Of a stretch of DNA of 64,000 nt, positions 22,078 to 32,905 are shown piece after piece. The DNA lies in the NCBI GenBank assembly GCA_027257055.1, contig JAPVLO010000180.1, forward strand, positions 1,426,001-1,490,000, given 5' to 3'. Position 1 is the stretch's first letter, and every line of letters starts with the position of its first letter. Under the pieces are notes generated by a model that made no database searches, was not told the origin of the DNA, and saw only the letters and a program-made list of their open reading frames with translations. The stretch comes from Cephalopachus bancanus (Eukaryota; Chordata; Mammalia; Primates; Tarsiidae). A program made the position numbers and the translations under genes.

Positions 22078-22942
22078 CTGGCCAGGTCAGTGCATGGACT
22101 CCCTCCTTCTCTGTGAAGGGTGTCACTAGCCAGGCCAGTGTGTGGACTCCCTGCCTCTCTCTCTGTGGCAGATGTCATTGGCTGAGCCGTTGCATGGACT
22201 CCCTCCTTTTCTGTGGCAGGTGTCACTGGCCTGGCTGGTGTGTGGACTCCCTTCCTCTCTGTGGCAGATGTCACTCTCTGGGCTAGTGCGTGGACTCCTT
22301 CCCTCTCTGTGTCAGGTGTCAGTGGCCAGGGTAGTATGTAGACTCCTCTCTCTCTGTGGCAGATGTCATGGGCCTGGCCGGTGCATAGACTCCCTCCCTC
22401 TTTGTGACAGGTGTCACTGACTGAGCTGTGGGTGAACCCCTCCCTTTTTGTGACAGGTGTCACTGGCCAGGCCAGTGTGTGGACTCCCTCCCTCTCTGTG
22501 GCAGGTGTCAGTGGCCAGGGCAGTATGTAGACTCCCTCTCTCTCTGTAGCAGGTGTCATGGGCCTGGCCGGTGCATAGACTCCCTCCCTCTTTGTGACCA
22601 GTGACCATTGGCTGAGTCATTGCATGGACTCTCTCCTTCTCTGTGGCAGGTGTCACTGGCATGGCTGGTGTGTGGACTTCCTCCTACTCTGTGACAGATG
22701 TTACTCTCTGGGCTAGTGTGTGGATTCCTTCCCTCTCTGTGGCAGGTATCAGTGGCCAGGGCAGTATGTGGACTCCCTCTCTCTCTCTGTGGCAGGTGTC
22801 ATGGGCCTGGCTGGTGCATAGACTCCCTCCCTCTTTGTGACAGGTGTCACTGGTTGGACCAGTGGGTGGACTCCCTCCCTCTCTGTGACAGGTGTCACTG
22901 GCCAGGCTGTGCGTGGATTCCCTCCCTCTCTGTGGCAAGTAT
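22078..22942. repeat. Minisatellite, period about 48 bp, roughly 18 copies
   Basis: The unit reads like GTGTGGACTCCCTCCCTCTC then TGTGGCAGGTGTCACTGGCC then AGGCCA. GGACTCC or AGACTCC anchors fall at 22144, 22196, 22244, 22292, 22340 and 22387, spacing 47-52. Distinct variants recur in a fixed order, giving higher-order blocks of about 190-240 bases. Several frames (up to 177 codons) in this array are repeat artefacts. Confidence 0.95.
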
Positions 22943-23994
22943 GACAGTGTGCTGCCATGACAGTTTCCCTACCAGGCCTGTCTAGGGCTCTGTCATTCTG
23001 TCCATTTCCACCATCTCCAGCATGATGCTCCAGTTGATGAATTTAAAAACTCAAAACAGGCGAAACAACACAAAACCCACCCAGAAACAAAATCAAAACC
23101 CACACCCCTGGAGCCCCTGGGACCCCCAGGAGGGGTGAGTGACAGCGGGCCGTGAGGTGGTATCAGCATGTCTGTGGCCACAAAGCAGACCAGCCCCATG
23201 CGGTGGCTGGAACCCGCCAGTGCTCAGAGAGCACAGGGCGGGCCCCGCAGGGTTGTGGACACACTGTTCTCTCCTCCTCTCGGGTCACTCAATGGGGTGA
23301 GGTGACACAAGAAGGGGGGCCCCAAAGTTGGGGTCTGGCCTGAGAGGCCACGTGGATTCTCTTCTTTGTGCAGGAGAGAGTTGGAGAGTGGGTCTCCAGG
23401 GTAAAGCGAAAAGAGTTGTGTTAAGCGAGGGCCAGGAAGAGGCCACTACATGGACAGGGCAGCCCTGGTCGCCACCATGTTATTCTTATAATTCTTTCCT
23501 GATGGCTTGTAAGCAGGGGTGGAACAACCATGGGTTTCCTGGGAGAGAGGTAGTGACTTCTAAGAACTGGGGCTCCCCAGCCTGTTCCTATAGGCAGGCC
23601 AGCTGGGATGGTCATGGGCTGGAGGGTGTTTCACACAGCACGGATGTGCCACACACGCGTAGAAGGGCCGATTGGGAGCCGCATGCCAGACACCATCTTG
23701 GTCCCAGCTGGCCCCGCCAGCTCCTAATAGTATCCTGTTTCTCTCTGTGAGGCCTCAGAAAGAAGCCGCCTCAGCTGCCTGTCTTGAGAAATCAACCTCG
23801 TCGTGTGTTCTCGGAAACTAGTCCAGCCCATCTCCTATCCCAAGAGGGCCCAGGGGTCGCCACTCCCACGTTGGAGCCTTGAGCCACTCTTGGCTGGGAA
23901 CCTGGGTCCCTTTCCACGTGGTCCCTCATTCCCCGCTGCTCTCATTCCTGGGCCTCTCTCTAGCAGAGCAGCCCGACCTGCCTCATGGAAGTAG
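22943..23994. other. Unique DNA
   Basis: A short A-rich patch (AAAACTCAAAACAGGCGAAA) lies at about 23045-23105. Nothing else recognised. Confidence 0.35.
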
Positions 23995-24295
23995 TTGCTG
24001 CAAGGCCATGCCCAGCCCAGACAGTCCCCGTGGCAAGGCCACGCTCACCCCAGATGGTCCCCTGTGACAAGGCCATGCCCACCCCAAATGGTTCCCTGTG
24101 GCAAGGCTATGCCCACCCAGGATAGCCCCCTGTGGCAAGGCCATGCTCAGCCCAGATGGTCCTCTTGTGGCAAGGCCATGCCCAACCCAAATGGTACCCT
24201 GTACCAAGGCCATGCCCACCGCAGATAGCCCCCGTGGCAAGGCCACACTCACCCTGTGGCAAGGCCATACCCACCCAGACGGTCTCCTGTGCCAC
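23995..24295. repeat. Minisatellite, period about 34 bp, nine copies
   Basis: CAAGGCCATGCCCACCCCA-like unit starts appear at about 24000, 24034, 24069, 24103, 24137, 24172, 24206, 24239 and 24261. Each unit ends CCCTGTGG or a close variant. The eighth unit is shortened to 22 bases. Confidence 0.95.
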
Positions 24296-25904
24296 ATTCC
24301 ATTGGTCAGAACAAACCCGTAGCCGTCCAGATTAAGAGCAAGGGAGCCACGCCCACCCCTTGCTCAGAGCTTGCCATGGCCATCTCTAGAAGTCCTCTGC
24401 CACCCCCACGCCTATCTCCCTCTGCCCTGTCCCCTCTGCTTGCCCTTGACCCTGGTCCACTCCCACTCCATCCCTCACCCACTCCCATTCAGAAGGATGC
24501 CACCATCTGGCAGTAAGGGTGTTGTTTTTTTAAAAAAAACCCTGTGCTGTTTTTGTGGTTACAGATGATGGGTTCTAGAACCCCACTGTTCGTCATAGAC
24601 CTGGCGTGTCTGTCTGCAGACGCAGCATACGAGGGAGTGTTCCTGGTTCTGTGAGGAGTCTCTACTGTGACCATGAGCACTGCTGTCCCCTGGGGCCCCA
24701 TCCCCATGCTGGTGTGTCCCCCAGGTGGCGCCATGCTTCGTGATGTGGCCACACGCGTTGTTGGGCGGCTGGTTAGTGGCTCGAGTCCTCAGCTGTGAGT
24801 TTTAAATTCTCACGGTAAAATGGTTGTTTCCTTTGTACCTTTACTAGGGACAGGAAACCTCAGTAAACTCAGGAACGCAGCTATGCCAGGGCGGCTCACG
24901 ATGCGGGAAAATGTGTCGGCAAGAACGGGCAAAGAAGGCTGCATTCTTAAAGTGCAGGGAGAAAGTCTACGATAGGACGTTCCAGGGGCTACCTCGGGCC
25001 ACGTGCCCGAGGCCTCTTCCTGGTCTCCATGATCCGTCGTCTGTCACGGTTGCTGCTGTCTCGTCACCACCCTGTTCTCCTCCTGCCACTTGCGCCCCCT
25101 CCATCTTTCCCCTCCTCCCTCTGTATCCCACGCTCTTTCCAGGACCCCATCCCTAGATGTTTCCAAAGTCAGATTTGCCTGCAGGAAGGAGGCTGGGCAG
25201 TGGCTGATGGGTGCCTGCTCTGGTGCCTGGGGTTGCCCAGCCCGGGGCAGGAGCATTGGGGCTTCTCTTCTCCTTGATTGTAAACCGGTGTCACTGGGCA
25301 CCAAAGAGGAAGGACGCGGCCTGCCCAGGGCTCTCCCGGCCTGCTGCCCTCTCCCTGGAGGGTGGTGGCCAGCCACGCTTGAGGATCCCTTCACACTGTG
25401 TCCCCCAGCACGTCAGACACGGGATGCTAGCATGGGACACGTGCTTTCTCTTGACTCCATGAAGTGGGTGGACTGAGGGGTGGGGCCTGAGCTCATTGAC
25501 CCCAGCCCCGGCACCCACCAGCCCGTGGTCTGCTCAAGTCACTCTCTGGGCCACAGGACCGGCCCCTCTAATCTGGGACCCGGGCTCTGTTCACTCTTTC
25601 CAACTCCAGGTCAGGCCTAGTGCTGGACACCGGACTCAAAGACTGAGCCAGGCTGCATCCTGCCTACAAAGCATGCAGTGGCACGCATGATCTCTGAGGC
25701 TCTGCAGTGGCCAGAATTCCCTGGCAGATGTGTGTCCCAATCCCACACATGGTAATGCAACTGGTTCTGCGGGGTGGGGGGGACTGTGCCAGTGACATCT
25801 GCTGTCTTCCAGGAAGCCACAGGCGCAGGACCAGCCTGGGACCGGTCGTCAGTGTCCAAGGATGCTCCCCAGGGCTTGTTTGGGCAGGCACTCTGCCCGC
25901 CCAG
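24296..25904. other. Unique GC-rich DNA
   Basis: No repeat recognised apart from the CTCF-like motif listed separately. The region has CT-rich tracts at 24395-24490 and 25070-25140. Confidence 0.35.
24718..24732 (+). promoter_or_regulatory. CTCF-like motif candidate
   Basis: CCCCCAGGTGGCGCC matches the vertebrate CTCF core (CCASYAGRKGGCRS) at all but one defined position. It is the best match to this motif that I noticed in the window. Confidence 0.4.
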
Positions 25905-26075
25905 CCAGGCCTAGTTTGGTGTCTATTAAGTAATTAATCAGTTAGTTTTCCGTGGTCAGACATTGGGTCTTTTTTTCAATTAACTTGTTGTTTTGCTCAC
26001 TTTTGACTCTTTTCCGGGAATAAGTACTTCGGATAATTAGGAAACATGACTTTGGCTTCAAGTTGGAGCCGAGGA
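25905..26075. promoter_or_regulatory. Candidate AT-rich regulatory segment
   Basis: A repeat-free AT-rich patch with CTATTAAGTAATTAATCAGT, CAATTAACTTGTTG and GGATAATTAGG. It holds several TAATTA/ATTAA homeodomain-type cores within 150 bases and contrasts with GC-rich flanks. Confidence 0.3.
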
Positions 26076-26390
26076 CCCCAAAGTAAGTTGCCATGAAAGG
26101 AAAAGCTAGTCGTGACAGCCTGTGACGAGGGCCAGGTTTGTGTGGCAAGGTGGAGTGTCACAAGCCCAGCTTTGCAAACGGCCCCTCAGCCAGGACAGAG
26201 CAGATGCATACTGACAAACACCCTCACAAGAGCCCGGCCCCGCCCGTGGACCAGCAACCAGCCTTCCTCCTTCTGCCAGAGGTCATATTGTAACCTAGAG
26301 TGTGGGGGAGAGGGGACCGTGGCCTGGACCACGGCAGTGACAGGAGGAGGGGACCAGGTGGATGGAACAGAGATGTACTCTATTTTATTA

Positions 26391-26682
26391 TATTTTTGAG
26401 TCAGGGTCTCACTCTGTTGCCCAGGTTGGAGTGCAGTGGCATGGTCACAGCTCCCTGTAGCCTTGATTTCCTGGGCTCAGGTGATCTTCCCGCCACAGCC
26501 TCCTGAGTAGCTGGGACTACAGGCACATGCCACCATGCCTGCCTAATTGTTTTCATTTTTTGTAGAGAGGAGGTCTTGCTGTGTTGCCCAGGCTGATCTT
26601 AAACTCCTGGGGCTCAAGCAAGCCTCCTGCCTTGGCCTCCCAAAGATCTGGGATGACAGGCATGAGCCACTGCACCCAGCCC
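26391..26682 (-). mobile_element. AluJ-type SINE, full dimer
   Basis: GAGTCAGGGTCTCACTCTGT, CTGAGTAGCTGGGACTACAG, TTTTGTAGAGAGGAGGTCTT and CATGAGCCACTGCACCCAGC. It keeps the ancestral CAGGCATGAGCC box, so it belongs to the older AluJ layer. Confidence 0.92.
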
Positions 26683-27160
26683 GTGAACCTTTGACCCTCA
26701 TTTGCTGTCATAATGCTGCTCCTGTAAGAAAACAGGGTTCAAGTTCAAAATACCATACCCAATGTAACCAGCGAACGCTAGAGCATGTGTGTTTGGAAAC
26801 TGGGAGCAGCTGTCTCCATTTATACCGAGGACCTGCTGGGGTTATGAGGACGTGGTCTGGTCTAGCAGAAAACACATGCAATTAAGGCTTCTGAAAGACT
26901 AGTTTTTGACCTGGTTCTGTCATTAACTAACCATGTGTAACAAGGACAAACTTGTGGTTTGCTGCCTGCATGCCACACACACTTACCATGAGACAGACAG
27001 CAGAAGTGTTCGGAAATGCACACATGCCATAAAGTTTACAGAAATTGTCATTTCATTCACGTTGGGATGTGGGTTTCTCAGCGAGATGGTGGTAGGGAGG
27101 TGGGCAGGAGTTTCCCTCTTTGATGGCTTTAATGTTCTCTTAGCAAAATAATACCAGCTT
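26683..27160. other. Mostly unique DNA
   Basis: CTGGTTCTGTCATTAACTAA and CCATGTGTAACAAGGACAAA near 26910-26950 resemble a MIR core fragment. The rest is unassigned. Confidence 0.3.
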
Positions 27161-27300
27161 ATTGGGTTTTTTTTTAAGAGAAAAATACAGAACAATAGAA
27201 AGAACGCCACTCACTTTTCCACCACTCCGAGAAAACCAGTCTTTGTATTTTGGCATGTTTCCTGCAGGTAATATTTTAATAGAAGTTTAAAGATAGGGAT
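27161..27300. mobile_element. L1 3'-UTR-like fragment
   Basis: AAGAGAAAAATACAGAACAA, CTTTTCCACCACTCCGAGA and TTTTGGCATGTTTCCTGCAG resemble the 'aaaaatacagataag..cccaccacccagagataacc..tttggtgtatttccttcc' passage of old L1 3' ends. Confidence 0.45.
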
Positions 27301-27559
27301 CGTTTCAAACGTAGAGTGTACAGAGGAACGTTGGGGCTGCTACTGGGTGCTGGAGTCGTAACCAATCAGGCATAGCACTGTGGCCTGTGGATGTGGATCC
27401 TTCCGCTTTAGAAATGAAACACCCACCACGCCGCTCCTCCATCCAACTCTCTTCCCTTCCTTCTGTGATCACATAGTAACGACTGTGTAGATGCTACTAA
27501 CCCGAATGGCAAATGATACTCACTGTTGTTTTAAACTTCACTGGACTAACAATCCAATT

Positions 27560-27985
27560 TTTTTTTCCATTTGGGGGTAAATGTATTGAGTCTGTTCTCT
27601 CCCTACTGATCTGTCATGCCACGTTTGCCATTGACCGAGGCTCTGTCTGCCTATGAGTGTCTTTCTGGGATTCTTCTTTACTTGTGGCTTAATTGTCTAT
27701 CTCTAGAATAATAGCATATTCCTGGTCACTGAGTTCTCTGATAAGTCTCGATATAGAAAAGAGAAAATCTCTCCAGGATTTTTATCAAAGTCATCATAGC
27801 AAGTCCCCTCTTTATATTTCCATGGGAATGTTATGATCTATGTCAGGTACCACAAATAACCCCGGTGGAAATGTTTAAAAATGGAGACCCTATTTACACA
27901 CCCTACATTGCACTCTTTCACAGCGTACAATTCAGTGGCTTTTAATATATTTGCAGAGTTCTGCAGCCATTGCTACAGGTCAGAC
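27560..27985 (-). mobile_element. L1 remnant, antisense
   Basis: Complement of ancient L1: AATAATAGCATATTCCTGG, CTCTGATAAGTCTCGATATA, CATAGCAAGTCCCCTC, then TACAATTCAGTGGCTTTTAA and GTTCTGCAGCCATTGCTAC. The last words are followed about 715 bases later by their normal continuation, indicating an insertion at about 27986-28706. Confidence 0.6.
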
Positions 27986-28081
27986 GGCGGGGGCGGGGCG
28001 TGTCTGTGAGCTGGTTCCATTGGTAAGATGCAAAGTATTGCACAGAAATTAGGTTGGAAAGTATAGTTCATTTAGAAAGTA

Positions 28082-28118
<37 letters not shown>

Positions 28119-28706
28119 CACAGAGAGACAGAGAGGATTCACCTCCTCACGATAGGAAGGGGGCCAGAGCTTAGGGAAACATGACCCAGCCAGAGCTCAG
28201 AGAGCAGCATGGCTGGGCCAGGGCTTAACAAAAGCATGGTGATGGCTGCTTACGGTGGAATGCTTTTAAACCTGTCTGTTGGTGGGGACAGGTGGTTAAG
28301 GTGATGGGGGAGTGGTCTGTTTTACATCATCATGAAGGGCCAGGTGAGCACAGGTACTGACATCAGGTGAAGGCATTAGGTGATGGATGGCAGGCAGATG
28401 GGTGGGCCAGTCACATGACAGTTGCCATGGTGATGGGATCTGTCTATGTCAGGAAGGTCACAGGGGCTGATCCCATAGATTTCTTATGGCTGCAGGCAAA
28501 TACTTGGAATAGGAAAGCTAATTAACCCCAAAATGAGGTGGGGAGGGGTTGTAAAACAACTATCAATAGCTACCTTGGAAGCGGTTCTGTCCTTGGTGAC
28601 AGGGCAAGCTAGGGAAGCCTGATGGAACCAGGCAGTGTCAACATGGCTGCACTTGAGTCAGGGTTATTTCATGAAACGATTCCACTTTGGTGTTTCACCC
28701 TTTTAG
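27986..28706 (-). mobile_element. Probable solo LTR inserted in L1
   Basis: The L1 phrase 'gcagccattgctac | tgattccagaag' is interrupted by about 715 non-L1 bases. Read in reverse complement the insert looks like an LTR: a pyrimidine-rich U3-like part, CATCACCATGGCAACTGTCA, a TATA-like GTTTAAAAGC, and a CT-rich stretch. GCTAC occurs at both junctions and may be a 5-base target-site duplication. No terminal TG/CA pair could be fixed and the family was not identified. Confidence 0.45.
28084..28136. repeat. (GA)n microsatellite
   Basis: GAGAGAGAGAGAGAGAGAGA run followed by interrupted GACAGAGACACAGAGAGACA. Confidence 0.95.
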
Positions 28707-29396
28707 CTACTGATTCCAGAAGACTTTCATCACCCTGGAGAGAAGCCCCACACCCAGTGGCCATCAACTTTCAACCCCCTTTCCACCGTGGAAGCCATCA
28801 GTCTAATTTTATCTCTGTGGATGTGAATGTAAGTGGAATCACACGGTATGTGGTGGTATGTGGTGGCCATGTGTGTTTGATGTATTTCGTTTGGGTACAG
28901 TGTTTTCAAGTCATCCGTGTCCTGTATGCGCTGGTACTTCATTCCTTTTTTACGGCTGAGTGATACGCCGTTGTGGACGTAGTATCTTTTGGTGAACCGT
29001 CCGTCAGTTGATGGACATCTGGGCCGTTTTCACTTCTCGGTTATTATGAATGATGCTGCTGTGGACATCTGCGTGCCAGTTTGTGGGGGCTGGCATTCTC
29101 ATTCTCTTGGGTACACACCTGGGCGTGATATGGCTGGGTCCTTCGGAAATCTTGTGTGTCACCTTCTGAGAAACTGCTAGACTGTTTCCCAGAGTGGCTG
29201 CATCATCTGTGTTTCAGCAACGGTGAGGCGGTGACCTGCGTGGCGTCGGGACTGAACTGGCACTGGCTTCTAGGCTCTTGGGAGACCCACGCTCCATATC
29301 GTCTTTCCTCTGTCTGGTGTAAGCTCTCCGCTTGGTCAGCTTTTTCATGCACTTCCAGTCATCTTGCTGACTTCTTTGTTGTGGTGGCTTTAGGAG
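28707..29396 (-). mobile_element. L1 remnant, antisense
   Basis: Clear complement of an L1 3' region: GGTACTTCATTCCTTTTTTACG, GTCAGTTGATGGACATCTGG, TTATTATGAATGATGCTGCT, CTCTTGGGTACACACCTGGG and AGACTGTTTCCCAGAGTGGC. It resumes after an LTR-like insertion at 29879. Confidence 0.85.
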
Positions 29397-29878
29397 TGTA
29401 TTAGTCAGGGCTCTCCAGAGAGGTAGAACCAGGAAGGCACATACAGATACGCAGAGGGAGCTTTGTTGTGAGGGAGTGGGTCACGTGACAGCGGAGGCTG
29501 CAAAATCCCACGATCTGCATGCCAGAGGCCCAGGAAATCTGGTGGGTAGTCCCAGTCCAAACCTGAAGCCCGAAGCCCTGAGAACTAGGGGAGCCAATGG
29601 TGTAAGACCCAGGCCAAGCCCAAAGACCCAAAAACCAGGAACAGGGGAAGGTGGGTGTCCTAGCTCAGGCAGAGAGCCACCCTGCTCTTCCTCTAGCCTT
29701 CTGCTCTGTGTGGACCATCAGGGACTGGGGTATGCCCTCCGGTGGGGCAGTCTTTCCCCAATCTACTGATTCAGACCTAATCTCTTCAGACGCCTCCTCA
29801 CAGACACATCCAGGAGGAGTGTTTGTCCAGCTCCCTGGGCCTCCCTAGTCCAATCAAGTAATAAAATAAACCACCACA
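29397..29878 (+). mobile_element. Solo LTR-like element (TGTATTAGTCAGGG type) inserted in L1
   Basis: Begins TGTATTAGTCAGGGCTCTCC, contains GGTCACGTGACAGCGGAGG, CAGTCCAAACCTGAAGCCCG and CTCACAGACACATCCAGGAG, and ends AATAAACCACCACA. The TG...CA ends and the widespread mammalian consensus 'tgtattagtcagggttctccagag' support an ERV-derived solo LTR. I could not name the subfamily with certainty. Confidence 0.6.
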
Positions 29879-31165
29879 AGGTCTGTCAAGAACAATGATG
29901 TCACCTGCAAACACGGAGAGCGTTGTTCTTCTTTCCAATCATTACACTTCGTTTTTATAGTCCTACAGTACTGGACAGGACTTTGAATTCCATGATGAGT
30001 AAGTGGTGCAGGTGGTAGTGGTGACCTTGTTGGGGCTGAAATGGATGGAAACACACTTACGTTCTCACTATTGCATACGATGTGTGTCATTCGTTGTTAA
30101 TGAATACCTTCCTCAAATTAAAGACGCTCCATTTCTAGTATGCTGAGTTGTCCTGAATAGGTTTGGGGTCTCATTAAGGGCTTTTTCCTCAGCATTCACT
30201 AAACTGATCATACGTATTTGTTCTTAATTGGATCCTGTGTTTTACTCTCTCCGGATGGTGAACATTTTACATTTCTAGGATATGCTGTAGTTAGGAAATA
30301 ATTTTGATTTGTGGCTAAACTTGATTTGAGACTTTTTAGAATAGGATTATACCCTTAGTGTCGCAAGTGAGACCCGTCAACAGCTTGCTTTTATTGTACT
30401 CTCCATGTGCCATCATGGGAGTCATCAGGAGTCTGTGAGCCCCATGCAATCACTTGCTGGTGTCCCCTCTTAGTCTGTTGCCTGAGACAGTTTGCTCTGG
30501 GTTGAAAGGAGCCATTCCATACAGATCGGGCAGCACCTGCTTGTGAAGCCTCTTGGCCTGGTGCCCTGGAGGAGGGCAGCATAGGCTTGTATCAGTCAGT
30601 CCGTTTCTTTTGTGGTTATTGGCATGTGCAAGTTTTTAACTTCTCAAAGCCATTATGATAGTTTATATTTATGGCTTCAAATAAATTGGCTTGAGTTTTT
30701 CTAACTTGGCTCACAGTTTCTCTTTTGATTTATGAACTATGAGTCAAGACGTCTCCGTTTCAATCCCATTTCGAACTTTTTGGTGCCATCTTATGCGTTC
30801 TTGTGTTCAGTCTTGTGAAAGTTTGTCCTCTAAAGAACCAGGTTCGGGTTTTGTGCATTGGTTTTCTCTACCCTGAGTGTATGCTCCTCTGATCATGGTC
30901 TCTGCTCTTCCACCTTCTTTGTGTTCAAACTGCTTTTGGTTTCCTGACTTCTCGAGGTAAGCGCTACTGGCTTAGCTTCATTCCTTCTTGCGCTCATCTG
31001 ACCTCAACAGCGTTCTGTCATTATCTTGTCATTATCATTTGCCTAGACCGTCTCTTCCATCATCTTGTTTTCAACTTCTTTATACTGGTTTGTTTTCGGC
31101 ATCTTTATAACAATTCTATCTGGCCTTTTCCCCCTTGTATTCAGTCTGAGAATTAGTCTTTTACT
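29879..31165 (-). mobile_element. L1 remnant, antisense ORF2 region, highly diverged
   Basis: Continues the antisense L1 with GACAGGACTTTGAATTCCAT, CACTATTGCATACGATGTG, CAGCATTCACTAAACTGATC, GTCTGTTGCCTGAGACAG and GTTTTGTGCATTGGTTTTC. Individual matches are weak, but order, strand and AT-rich composition agree with L1M-type ORF2. Confidence 0.5.
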
Positions 31166-31571
31166 TGGTGGTTTTAATCAGTTTTGGAGCGAGTTGACGA
31201 ACATGCAGTGTGGACTAGTGAAGTGACACTTCAGGGAAGTAACTCAGTGGGAAATCACCCAAGGAAAAAACTCTGTCAGCACCATCTCTCCATGGCAGCA
31301 GCTTCTCCCTGTGGCTGGGGGCTTTCTTCCCTTGGCTCCCGGGGTTTCCTGGAAGTCTTCAGATCACCTCCACGGTCTCGGCTGTTGCTGCCCCTTGAGA
31401 GTAGAACACTGTGGAATGGTGGATACCATGCCGTGGTCATGAGCTTTGATCTGCTACCCTCTATAGCATATGCTTTGGGGTGTGGGGGTGCACTGGATGC
31501 TGGACTCTTTCTAAATGAGGACGTTTCTTGTCCACCACTCACCCCAGCTTCCAGTGTGGTGCCGGTTAGAT
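31166..31571. other. Unique DNA
   Basis: No element recognised. A 133-codon frame here has no identifiable domain. Confidence 0.3.
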
Positions 31572-31968
31572 CTGCTGTAGTCTGAATGTGTGTCCCCCAA
31601 AATTCCTATGTCAAAACCCAACCCCAATGTGACGGTTTTAGGAGGCAGGCCTTTGGAAGGTGATGAGCTCCTGAGGGTGGAGCCCTCATGCCTGGTAAAT
31701 TAGTTTCCTCTGTCATGAGCATGGGCTCCTCTGTTGATTATCCCTTGTGAAAAAGACCCAAGGGAGCTTTCTCCCACTTCAATCTTGTGAGGACACAGAG
31801 AGAAGGCACCATCTTTGAAGCAGAGACCAATTCCTTGCCAGACACCAAATCTGTGAGTGCCTTGATCTGGGACTTCCCATCTACTAGAACTATGAGCAGT
31901 GTATTTCTGTTGTGGTAACTTACCCCATCTTAGGTACTTCATTATAACAGCCTGATGAATGAGGGCAA
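31572..31968 (+). mobile_element. MaLR (MLT1/MST-type) solo LTR, sense
   Basis: Starts TGCTGTAGTCTGAATGTGTG, then CCCCCAAAATTCCTATGTCA, CCCCAATGTGACGGTTTTAG, CTGAGGGTGGAGCCCTCATG, GTGAGGACACAGAGAGAAGG, TTGATCTGGGACTTCCCATC and GTATTTCTGTTGTGGTAACT. This is a nearly complete MaLR LTR on the opposite strand to the copies at 14931 and 20206. No internal region is attached. Confidence 0.85.
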
Positions 31969-31976
31969 CATGCATA

Positions 31977-32095
31977 CCTGTGCGTGTGCATGCATGTGTA
32001 TATGTGTGTGTGTGTGTGTATAGACAGGTAGATAGATTTATACCCACATCTATATTTATTTCTGCATCTACACCCACATCTGCCTCTATCTGTAT
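31977..32095. repeat. (TG)n and TATC/CATC-rich low-complexity DNA
   Basis: TATGTGTGTGTGTGTGTGTA, then GATAGATTTATACCCACATC and degenerate CACATCTATA-like words. Confidence 0.9.
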
Positions 32096-32097
32096 GT

Positions 32098-32440
32098 CTT
32101 AACAGGGACACCCGCCTTGACAAACTTTAGTTTGACTCCTCTGAGCCCTTTTCTAGACTTGGCCTTGAGCTTGACCTGCTGAGCCCAGTCTTGGCAGAGA
32201 ATCCTGCTAAGCCAGCTCGGCGAGAAGACCTTGCCCTTGACATCCACACAAGCTCCACAAGCTCTTCCTAGTTGCTTCTGTTCACTGACCCATCCCTGGG
32301 ACCCAGGGCGGTAACTCCCCAGCTGCCTTTGCTGTATTGGGGCTGAGCTCAGTTCTACATGGGTCTCTTAATGCGGTTGCTTAAATAAAATATCTTGCCA
32401 TTTTCACAAGTGTTTCATGAAAAATTCTTCCTTAACAGTC
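32098..32440 (+). mobile_element. Possible ERV-type LTR
   Basis: CTGAGCCCTTTTCTAGACTT, GAGAAGACCTTGCCCTTGAC, GTATTGGGGCTGAGCTCAGT and GCTTAAATAAAATATCTTGC (AATAAA signal at about 32384) have the layout of a U3-R-U5 end. CTTAACAG occurs at 32098-32105 and again at 32431-32438 and might be a target-site duplication, but the expected TG/CA ends are not at those positions. Confidence 0.4.
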
Positions 32441-32747
32441 TCCAATGCATCTATATAGCGAATACGTCATACATGGATGACGTGGGGTCAGAGATATGTT
32501 CGCAGCTGTGAAAAGTGTCCTGTCAGACTTCAAAACTCAGTGCTTAAGCAAGGACCTGACTCGCTGTGCCCAAAGATTCCACCTCAAGCTGGTTCTTGTC
32601 TGCAGTGGAAGCGTCTTTGCCAACACTGTGCCCAGTTGCTGAAATGGCAGGTGTACCTTGAGCGCAAGCCTGGGGTGAGTGCTTGCACTTCCCATCTGTG
32701 AGATGGAGACATTTAGAAGCTGAAATCCAAATGACCTTTGGTCTTAG
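32441..32747. other. Unique DNA
   Basis: No element or gene recognised. Confidence 0.3.
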
Positions 32748-32905
32748 CCCACTGGGCTTCTATCACAGAGCACCATAGTCTGGTGCCTTGTGGAAAAAAA
32801 ACTATTGCCCACAGTTCTGGAGGCTGGGAAGTCCAGGATCCAGGTGCCGGTCAACTGGTGTCTGGTAAGGCCAACTGGAGTCTGGACAGAGGATGTTAAA
32901 ATGTG
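32748..32905 (-). mobile_element. MaLR LTR fragment, antisense
   Basis: CTGGGCTTCTATCACAGAGC, ACTATTGCCCACAGTTCTGG and AGGCTGGGAAGTCCAGGATC match the 3' end of MaLR LTRs on the opposite strand. The remaining two thirds is missing or unrecognisable. Confidence 0.7.

Noticed and set aside
22026..22559. 177-codon minus-strand frame with internal repeats (CHREGG-like)
   Set aside because: The 48-bp minisatellite is a multiple of three, so it stays open in frame; a repeat artefact rather than a repeat protein.
23995..24295. Regularly spaced repeats reminiscent of a CRISPR array
   Set aside because: The units are contiguous with no unique spacers, and the context is a primate genome; this is a minisatellite.
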